A stretch of DNA of 20,220 bases from the NCBI GenBank assembly GCA_041987265.1, contig JBHIWT010000045.1, forward strand, positions 1 through 20,220. Direction: 5' to 3'. Both the position numbers and the translations under genes were made by a program. Under the pieces are notes generated by a model, which was not told the origin of the DNA, ran no database searches, and saw only the letters and a program-made list of their open reading frames with translations. Below are positions 15,143 through 20,220 of the stretch, piece by piece; positions within the stretch are counted from its first letter, which is position 1, and every line of letters begins with the position of its first letter. This DNA is from IH12 sp041987265. GTDB taxonomy: Bacteria; Pseudomonadota; Alphaproteobacteria; Caulobacterales; Hyphomonadaceae.

Positions 15143-16840
15143 TCAGTCGTGCTTGGCGGCATCGGCGGCGTGACCAATATCCCGCCCGCGCGTTTCAGGC
15201 AGGAAGAAGAACGCCACCACAAACGTCATGCCGGCGATAATCACCGGATACCAGATCCCGGAGAAGATGTTTCCAGTCGCCGCAACGATGGCGAACGCCG
15301 TCGTCGGCAGGAAGCCGCCGAACCAGCCATTACCGATGTGATACGGCAGCGACATTGACGTATAGCGCACCCTGGCCGGGAACAGCTCCACCAGCATGGC
15401 CGCAAGCGGGCCGTAGATCATCGCCGTGAAGACCTGCGTCAGCACAATGATCAGCACGACCAGCCAGACATTGATCTCGTCGCGCGCCGCTTCTGCAGGA
15501 TAGCCCGCCGAGGCGATCTCCGCGCCGAGAGTCTGGTTGAAATCAGCGACCGCACTGGCCCGCTCGGCGTCATCCATGCCCTCGACCGGAGGAACGTCGA
15601 AGCGCTGACCGCCGACGGTCACCCATGCCGCCTCGCCCGTCGCCAGTTCCTCATTGTCGTAAGGCAGGCCGGAATTGGCGAGATAGGACTTCGCGACATC
15701 GCAGGTATTGCTGTCGAACCTCGTCTGCCCGACCGGATCGAACTGGAACGAGCAGGTAGCCGGATCCGCATGCACCACGATCGGCGCGTTCTGACGTGCC
15801 TCCGACAGCGCGGGGTTCGCCGCATCCTGCAACAGGTTGAACATCGGGAAATAGAGGAAGACCGGGAAGAACAGGCCCGCAAGCACCAGCGGCCTGCGCC
15901 CCACCCTGTCGGACAACCACCCGAAGAAGATGAAGGAAGGCGTACCGATCAGCAGCGCAATCGCAACCAGCCATTCAGCGGTAAATCCGTCGACCTTGAG
16001 AAAACGCTGAAGGAAATACAGCCCGTAGAGCGTACCGGAATACCAGATCACCGCTTGACCGGCGACGCAGCCAAACAGGGCGATGAGCACCAGTTTCAGG
16101 TTCTTCCACTTGCCGAAGGCCTCCGCCCAAGGCGCCTTGGAGATCGCCGCCTCTTCTTTCATGTTCTGGAAGACCGGGCTTTCGTTAAGCTGGAGACGGA
16201 TCCAGATCGAAATCGCCAGAAGGAAGATCGACAGCAGGAACGGAATCCGCCAGCCCCAATCGGAGAATTCTTCAACCCCCATGAAGCTACGCGTGCCGAG
16301 GATGATCATCAGCGAGATGAACAGCCCGATGGTCGCGGTCGTCTGCAACCACGACGTAGCAAATCCGCGTTTTTCGGGATGCGCGTGCTCGGCGATATAG
16401 ATGGCAGCGCCACCGTACTCCCCGCCGATCGCAAGGCCCTGCAGGACGCGCAGGCCGACGAGAATGATAGGAGCGAAGACACCCAGCACATCGTAACCGG
16501 GCAACAGACCGACCGCGAAAGTCGCAGCGCCCATGATGATCATAGTGACAAGGAAGGTGTTCTTGCGGCCCACAACGTCGCCGACGCGGCCAAAGACCAG
16601 CGCGCCAAAGGGACGAACGATGAAACCTGCAGCAAACGTCGCCAGAGCGAGAATGAACCGGGTGGATTCGTTCAGGCTTTCCGGAAAGAAGTGCGAACCG
16701 ATATAGCCGGCCAGCGAGCCATAAAGGAAAAAGTCATACCATTCGAACATGGTGCCAAGGCTGGACGCCCCGACCACCATGGCCTGGCTGTTTCCCTTCT
16801 TTAGCGCAGCCTGTTCGTCCGCCGCTGGCGATTCATCCAT
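15143..16840 (-). CDS. MFS transporter, metabolite:H+ symporter (MHS) type, with large periplasmic insert
   Basis: A 565-residue transporter. Hallmarks of the MHS/ProP-ShiA branch are GTMFEWYDFFLYG (29-41), RPFGALVFGRVGDVVGRK (76-93), RVLQGLAIGGEYGGAA (131-146), HPEKRG (154-159), DWGWRIPF (194-201) and GWLSDRVGRRP (307-317). These proton symporters import osmolytes or organic acids; the substrate is not predictable here. It is about 100 residues longer than usual because residues ~341-446, between two C-terminal-half helices, form a hydrophilic insert with two cysteines (C363, C380) and an acidic section EGMDDAERASAV. GGGAGG precedes the ATG at 16840. It converges on the GIY-YIG gene and diverges from the secreted protein at 16986. 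Confidence 0.9.
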   Translation of the reverse strand: MDESPAADEQAALKKGNSQAMVVGASSLGTMFEWYDFFLYGSLAGYIGSHFFPESLNESTRFILALATFAAGFIVRPFGALVFGRVGDVVGRKNTFLVTMIIMGAATFAVGLLPGYDVLGVFAPIILVGLRVLQGLAIGGEYGGAAIYIAEHAHPEKRGFATSWLQTTATIGLFISLMIILGTRSFMGVEEFSDWGWRIPFLLSIFLLAISIWIRLQLNESPVFQNMKEEAAISKAPWAEAFGKWKNLKLVLIALFGCVAGQAVIWYSGTLYGLYFLQRFLKVDGFTAEWLVAIALLIGTPSFIFFGWLSDRVGRRPLVLAGLFFPVFLYFPMFNLLQDAANPALSEARQNAPIVVHADPATCSFQFDPVGQTRFDSNTCDVAKSYLANSGLPYDNEELATGEAAWVTVGGQRFDVPPVEGMDDAERASAVADFNQTLGAEIASAGYPAEAARDEINVWLVVLIIVLTQVFTAMIYGPLAAMLVELFPARVRYTSMSLPYHIGNGWFGGFLPTTAFAIVAATGNIFSGIWYPVIIAGMTFVVAFFFLPETRGRDIGHAADAAKHD

Positions 16841-16985
16841 GAAAACCTCCCGTTGAGCGCATCTTTGGCGTCTCTTCCTTACCGGTAGTGCTGCATGGGA
16901 ATGCCGTAAAGGGCAAGTTCGTTCGCTCGCGGATACGTGCTAGTGTCCAGAAATCGCTGGTGTGGCAGCCGATCGAGAGGCGGGA

Positions 16986-17684
16986 ATGGCGAGGTTGGGG
17001 CGGGTTCTAACAGCAGCTGCGCTGTCTGGCGCGATGATGACGAATGCCGCCGCCATGGGGCAGGTCAAGCCGCCGCCGGATGCGCCGAAATCGTGGATTC
17101 CTGAGCGAAAGACTATCGACGACGGACGCGCCGCGATTGTCGATCCGCCACTATCGGAGGCGGAAAAGCGCGAACTCGCGGAGCGGGAACGCCGTCAAGC
17201 GGCGGCAAATCAGCCAACGGATGATCTGGTCCCGCCAAATCTGCCGACGCCAGAAACGGTCGAGGCCAGCATTCTGGAATGCATGGCAGACGCTTCGGCC
17301 GCCACCGTCATGCGGGGAAATGCCGGCGCAAATTCCGACGCAGGCAAGAAGGTTTCGGGCCAATTCGCCATACCGTTCACGCAGGCGCGGGATCTGATCA
17401 CCGAGAGGAAGTTCGCTGACGCTCTTCCCTTCATCACAGAGGCGTCGAACCATACAAACGGCGACCCAGGTCTGGATCTGGCCGTCGAACAACTGCGAAC
17501 CGCTGTATTTGCGGGAACGAACAACCCGGCTGCGCTCATCCTGTCGCTGGAGCGCCAGCTGGCGACTGGCGCCGTCCCCTTGAATCAGGCCCGCGCGCAT
17601 TGCGAGTCCATACAGGGCCTGAAGGCGTCACAGGGGCTGCCGCCTTATGACGCCGGGAGAGCGGATCGCCACGTGGCCGAATAG
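16986..17684 (+). CDS. Secreted protein of unknown function
   Basis: About 232 residues starting MARLGRVLTAAALSGAMMTN, a standard Sec signal peptide with likely cleavage after NAAA. The ATG at 16986 has GAGAGG about 5 bases upstream; a GTG at 16962 opens the frame earlier but would displace the signal. The mature part begins with a Pro/charged stretch (KPPPDAPKSWIPERK), then a Glu/Arg-rich probable helix (SEAEKRELAERERRQAAANQ), then a compact region of about 140 residues with only two cysteines (in LECMADAS and RAHCESIQ), which could form a disulfide. The second half resembles a helical-repeat (TPR-like) pattern, but no motif is certain. I do not recognise the family. A lipoprotein gene follows 80 bases downstream on the same strand. 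Confidence 0.72.
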   Translation: MARLGRVLTAAALSGAMMTNAAAMGQVKPPPDAPKSWIPERKTIDDGRAAIVDPPLSEAEKRELAERERRQAAANQPTDDLVPPNLPTPETVEASILECMADASAATVMRGNAGANSDAGKKVSGQFAIPFTQARDLITERKFADALPFITEASNHTNGDPGLDLAVEQLRTAVFAGTNNPAALILSLERQLATGAVPLNQARAHCESIQGLKASQGLPPYDAGRADRHVAE

Positions 17685-17764
17685 CCATGGCAGTGCTTCC
17701 GGCACTTGTTCTTCTGAACGCATGCCGACAGTATCACCGACGACAAAAGGTGTTGGAGAAGATC

Positions 17765-18244
17765 ATGAGAGTTGCAGCAAAATCAGCGGTGATCGCCGCT
17801 GCCATGGCGATCGGGCTTGCGGCGTGCGGTGGATCGAGCGAGCCGGAGCCGGAAGAAATCGACATGAGCGATCCGGCGGCTGCAATGCGCGCGCTTGAAT
17901 CGATGGCAAACAGCAACGGCTCGGCCAAGGCCTCTGGCCCTATGAAAGTCTATGTCGACGGCATGGACGACATCGCCGACGCCATCACAAGCATCAATTC
18001 CGAGGCTGACGCCCGCCGCGCGGCGCAGAAAATCGCCGACGTCGCACGTGACATGGAAGGCCTGCAGGACCAGTTCGAGCGCATGTCGGATCAGGAAAAG
18101 ACCGCCGCAGCGATGGCCAACATGGGCGCAATCACCCAGTCCGGCACGCGCGTGGCCGCTGCGATGATGACGCTGCAGACCGAACACCCGGAATGGCTGC
18201 AGATCATATCCGACGAGATGGACAAGATCCCCGACATGAAGTGA
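17765..18244 (+). CDS. Small predicted lipoprotein of unknown function
   Basis: About 159 residues. ATG 17765 has GGAG 6 bases upstream and gives a lipoprotein signal MRVAAKSAVIAAAMAIGLAAC (lipobox LAAC). The frame extends to 17687, which would put 26 more residues before the signal and lacks a ribosome binding site. After the Cys come GGSSEPEPEEIDMSDPAAAM, then a long, Ala-rich, charged helical region (DARRAAQKIADVARDMEGLQ, FERMSDQEKTAAAMANMGA) that suggests an all-helical bundle or coiled coil. Asp/Met after the Cys (GGSS) gives no inner-membrane retention signal, so outer-membrane attachment is plausible. It may share a transcript with the secreted protein upstream. Function unknown. Confidence 0.8.
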   Translation: MRVAAKSAVIAAAMAIGLAACGGSSEPEPEEIDMSDPAAAMRALESMANSNGSAKASGPMKVYVDGMDDIADAITSINSEADARRAAQKIADVARDMEGLQDQFERMSDQEKTAAAMANMGAITQSGTRVAAAMMTLQTEHPEWLQIISDEMDKIPDMK

Positions 18245-18261
18245 CGCCCTGAACGTGGAAA

Positions 18262-18294
18262 AGCCGCCCGCAGCGAGGGGACGTGCGGACGGCT
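18262..18294 (-). terminator. Terminator after the FAS1 lipoprotein gene (minus strand)
   Basis: Read on the minus strand, AGCCGTCCGCA and TGCGGGCGGCT pair over 11 bp with one T-G wobble and an 11-base loop; the descending arm runs into TTTT, then CC. It lies 62 bases beyond the FAS1 stop. On the plus strand the same pair is a C-A mismatch and there is no T run, so its main direction is minus. Confidence 0.6.
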
Positions 18295-18356
18295 CTCCAA
18301 AACGGCGTTGCTGACTCAGGGGGGACGGGCGCAACGCCGGATTCTGTAATGTTCGG

Positions 18357-18998
18357 TCAGGGAGCGATCGACGCTTCTGCTTCAGGCGTCAGAACCGCGT
18401 CCACGATGTGCATGACGCCATTCGTGGCCAGGATGTCGGCGGTGACTACTTTCGCCTCCCCCGCCTTCACCCCGCCGTCAGCCGTCACTTCGAACGCCAG
18501 TGGGTCGCCATGCACTGTGGCCGGCGATGGGATGTCGCGAGTGATATCTTCGGTCGTAACGCGCGCAGGCAGCACATGGTACTCAACCAGCGACGCCAGC
18601 TTTTCGCGATTAGCCGGGCGCAAGAGATCCTCTAGCGCGCCATCGGGCATCGCTTCGAATGCGTCATCAGTCGGCGCAAAGACGGTGAACGGGCCTGGCC
18701 CCTGAAGCGTTTCGGCCAGACCCGCCGCTTCGATCGCCGTGATGAACATAGTGAAGTCTCCGGACTTCCTGGCGATCATGATGATATCCCCGGTAATGGC
18801 GTCCGGCAGCGGCGCCGGCTCCAACGCCGAACCGACAGCAATCGAATTCTGGTCTTCAGCGCCGCTGAGATCGGGCTGAACGGTGTCGTACATGCCGTTG
18901 GCGGCAGCGGCATCTTCGCGGAGTGCTTCGCCGCCCTCCCCGCACGCGCCGAGCACAAACACGCAGGATGCAGCAAGCAGGGTTGAGGTCAGTCTCAT
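18357..18998 (-). CDS. FAS1 (fasciclin) domain lipoprotein
   Basis: A 213-residue protein with a lipoprotein signal MRLTSTLLAASCVFVLGAC (lipobox LGAC, Cys19), a ~45-residue low-complexity acidic linker, and one FAS1 domain (~72-210). FAS1 hallmarks are FTVFAPTDDAFEAMPDG (H1-type box), LASLVEYHVLPARV (the YH motif) and TNGVMHIVDAVLTP (H2-type box). Such proteins are surface or periplasmic adhesion or matrix components; the ligand is unknown. AAGGA lies 6 bases upstream of ATG 18998. A 20-bp palindrome lies 33 bases upstream and a hairpin terminator follows the gene, so it is probably a single-gene transcript. Confidence 0.92.
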   Translation of the reverse strand: MRLTSTLLAASCVFVLGACGEGGEALREDAAAANGMYDTVQPDLSGAEDQNSIAVGSALEPAPLPDAITGDIIMIARKSGDFTMFITAIEAAGLAETLQGPGPFTVFAPTDDAFEAMPDGALEDLLRPANREKLASLVEYHVLPARVTTEDITRDIPSPATVHGDPLAFEVTADGGVKAGEAKVVTADILATNGVMHIVDAVLTPEAEASIAP

Positions 18999-19030
18999 CT
19001 CTCATCCTTGGCAGGGCCGGCAGAGCCGGC

Positions 19031-19050
19031 TTGGTCATTCGAAAGACCAA
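19031..19050. promoter_or_regulatory. 20-bp near-perfect palindrome upstream of the FAS1 gene
   Basis: TTGGTC and GACCAA flank a central TTCGAA, with one unmatched A on each side (18 of 20 positions symmetric). It is 33 bases before the FAS1 start. It could be a dimeric regulator's operator or a stem-loop in the leader RNA. The only basis is symmetry and position. Confidence 0.42.
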
Positions 19051-19093
19051 TGCACAGTGATCGCTGCACGTTCCCCGGCTCTCGGATAATTAA

Positions 19094-19225
19094 TCCGCAC
19101 GCTTCCGCAATAATCATGGGGCGCCCGCAGAAAGCCCCGTACAGATGCTGGAATTCTACCCGTCCAGTTTCAATCCGATAACCGGCGAAGGCGGCTTCGA
19201 AGTTTGGCTACCGCTCGCGGACTGA
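19094..19225 (+). pseudogene. Probable C-terminal remnant of a GyrI-like (AraC effector-binding) domain protein
   Basis: The frame is open from just after a TAA at 19091-19093 to TGA at 19223-19225. The last part reads MLEFYPSSFNPITGEGGFEV then WLPLAD, which resembles the end of GyrI-like small-molecule-binding domains (pattern of an aromatic 'EY/FYP', F-[DN]-P-x-T-G-x-G and a final E-[VI]-W-[IL]-P). Upstream in the same frame are stops at about 19058 and 19091, and the other two plus frames show no further recognisable domain. It could instead be a 26-residue small protein from ATG 19145, but there is no good ribosome binding site. Family recognition is from memory, so treat it as tentative. 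Confidence 0.38.
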
Positions 19226-19271
19226 CCCGCAAGGCTGGACACGTGCAGCGCGTCCGGCCTACCCAGCCCAC

Positions 19272-19736
19272 ATGCCCCACCGGTCAGCCCTCTTCATCGA
19301 CGCCGACGCCTGCCCTGTGAAGGAGGAGTGCTACAAGGTCGCGCGCCGCGTCGGCCTTGATGTTCACGTCGTCGCCAATTCCTTCATCCGCACACCACGT
19401 GAACCGGGCATCAATTTCGTGTTGGTGGACGCAGGCCCCGATGTCGCCGACGACTGGATCGCCGAGCGCGCCAGTAACGGCGACGTCGTCATCACTAATG
19501 ACATCCCGCTGGCAGGTCGCTGTCTGGAGAATGGAGCGGAAGTCATCTCGCCGACCGCCAAAGTCTTTACCACCGACATGATCGGCACCGCCCTGGCGAC
19601 CCGTTCGATCATGGAGCATCTGCGCTCGACAGGAGAAGCGACGTCGGGGCCGCCCCCGTTCTCACAGCGAGATCGCTCAAACTTCCTCAACGCACTCGAC
19701 GCGGCGGTAAACCGTGCGCGACGAAAGCATGCGTGA
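19272..19736 (+). CDS. YaiI/YqxD family (UPF0178, DUF188) protein
   Basis: A 154-residue protein of the usual length. Family motifs are IDADACPVKEECYKVARR (9-26), NSFIRTPREPG, VDAGPDVADDWI (52-63) and VVITNDIPLAGRCL (72-85). The set of Asp residues (IDADA, DxxDDW, NDIP) resembles the PIN-like/Mg2+-dependent nuclease fold proposed for this family, but its role is not established. The ATG at 19272 matches the family start, although I see no strong ribosome binding site in CCTACCCAGCCCAC before it. The gene is alone, with the GyrI-like remnant upstream and a gap downstream. Confidence 0.93.
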   Translation: MPHRSALFIDADACPVKEECYKVARRVGLDVHVVANSFIRTPREPGINFVLVDAGPDVADDWIAERASNGDVVITNDIPLAGRCLENGAEVISPTAKVFTTDMIGTALATRSIMEHLRSTGEATSGPPPFSQRDRSNFLNALDAAVNRARRKHA

Positions 19737-20039
19737 GCGCATCTGAATTGCAGACGCTGCGCGCAGTTGCGTGGTCAGATTGGCTCGCAAACATTGCGCA
19801 AAAGCAATCAAAACCAAGCCTCAACTCTGCATCCGGATGCTTGTCGTCAGAGGACATACGTGCTGATTCAGCCGCGGCGAAACCGTGCGCAGAACGCAGA
19901 TCGCCTGTTGCGCGAAATGCGCCTTCCTCTGGAACCAGTCTTGCTTTGCATCGTTGGTTTCTGCCGTAAGGCGGCGCACGCGCGGCATTCGCGGAATTGA
20001 AGTGCGACCCGTTCAGCGGTCGCGATTAGGAGACTGACT
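19737..20039. other. Gap without a convincing gene; leader of the Lpp-like gene
   Basis: The only frame of length here (start 19733) has an implausible composition and overlaps the YaiI stop. A 12-bp perfect palindrome GCATCCGGATGC lies at 19829-19840 and a stem GCGACC/GGTCGC with an 8-base loop lies at 20004-20023, just before the AGGAG of the next gene. I see no clear -35/-10 pair. Confidence 0.5.
20004..20023 (+). promoter_or_regulatory. Small hairpin in the 5' leader of the Lpp-like gene
   Basis: GCGACC and GGTCGC pair over 6 bp around an 8-base loop; AGGAG begins 5 bases later at 20028. Abundant lipoprotein mRNAs often carry 5' stem-loops that stabilise them, but function here is only a guess. 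Confidence 0.3.
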
Positions 20040-20220
20040 ATGGCTAACCTCACCAGCAAACTCACTGGCGCTCGCGCCCTCGGCGTCGCCGCTCTTGCCG
20101 GCCTCGGCCTCTCGGCTTGCGCCACCAGCTACGACGAAGAATTCGCGGGCATCAACTCGCGCCTCGACCAACTCGACGCGCGCGTCCAGGCCGCTTCGCA
20201 AAACGCCGAAGCCGCCAATC
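20040..20220 (+). CDS. Lpp-like alanine-zipper lipoprotein, N-terminal part, cut by right window edge
   Basis: About 60 residues are visible. The start ATG 20040 has AGGAG 7 bases upstream (20028-20032). A lipoprotein signal runs from MANLTSKLTGARALGVAALA to the lipobox LSAC. The mature part CATSYDEEFAGINSRLDQLD is followed by ARVQAASQNAEAAN, a heptad-like Ala-rich coil of the sort found in Lpp/alanine-zipper proteins, which trimerise in the outer membrane or periplasm. Some tether the outer membrane to peptidoglycan through a C-terminal Lys, but the C-terminus is outside the window. Assignment to the alanine-zipper class is likely; identity with Braun's lipoprotein is not claimed. Confidence 0.82.
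   Translation, partial: MANLTSKLTGARALGVAALAGLGLSACATSYDEEFAGINSRLDQLDARVQAASQNAEAAN

Noticed and set aside
15770..16804. Long open frame (344 residues) antisense to the MFS transporter
   Set aside because: It is rich in Arg, Gln and Asp in a shadow-frame manner, has no domain, and lies entirely over a well-supported transporter gene.
17687..17764. Upstream extension of the lipoprotein at 17765, itself with a lipobox-like LLNAC
   Set aside because: There is no ribosome binding site before 17687, whereas GGAG precedes 17765, which begins a textbook lipoprotein signal.
19733..19969. Open frame after the YaiI gene
   Set aside because: It overlaps the YaiI stop by four bases but has a Ser/Ala-rich shadow-like composition and no recognisable domain; a translational coupling role cannot be supported.

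Overview
The window is GC-rich, densely coded bacterial chromosome, most likely from an alphaproteobacterium of the Caulobacterales/Maricaulales/Hyphomonadaceae group. The best marker is a protein with the full SpmX layout: a degenerate phage-lysozyme-like domain, an acidic/proline-rich middle and two C-terminal membrane helices. SpmX is the stalked-pole factor known from Caulobacter and its relatives. The other genes (PccA, MgtE, LipB, an SLC13 permease with RCK_C domains, small lipoproteins) fit this group but are not diagnostic. I see no insertion sequence, phage, CRISPR array, plasmid function or toxin/defence island. This reads as ordinary core chromosome, and I did not find a convincing new multi-gene system.

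Layout. 1-1222 (minus): an unrecognised gene cut by the left edge and a methylglutaconyl-CoA hydratase-like enzyme. 1223-1395 is a divergent promoter region with a near-perfect 24-bp palindrome. 1396-5159 (plus): a cyclic-nucleotide-domain/patatin lipase of the NTE type, then an SLC13 permease. 5167-8350 (minus): spmX, mgtE, tRNA-Leu(GAG) and a stand-alone FliN-like protein. 8418-9095 (plus): lipB. 9105-10382 (minus): an acyltransferase-3 membrane protein, then a 364-base gap. 10747-14517 (minus): a metallo-beta-lactamase-fold lipoprotein, pccA and a small K+ channel. 14638-15063 (plus): a GIY-YIG domain protein, ended by a strong hairpin. 15143-16840 (minus): an MHS-type MFS transporter with an unusual ~106-residue insert. 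16986-18244 (plus): a secreted protein and a lipoprotein of unknown function. 18357-18998 (minus): a FAS1 lipoprotein with a palindrome upstream. 19091-19736 (plus): what looks like the tail of a lost GyrI-like protein, then a YaiI/YqxD protein. 20040-end (plus): the start of an Lpp-like alanine-zipper lipoprotein.

Most genes stand alone, in convergent or divergent pairs with very short gaps (7 and 9 bases at two convergent junctions). Functional links are loose. PccA and the hydratase both belong to branched-chain/odd-chain acyl-CoA catabolism but are 11 kb apart, and no PccB, MccB or LipA is present. Several start codons were moved from the longest open frame on the basis of ribosome binding sites or signal peptides; each case is stated in its entry.
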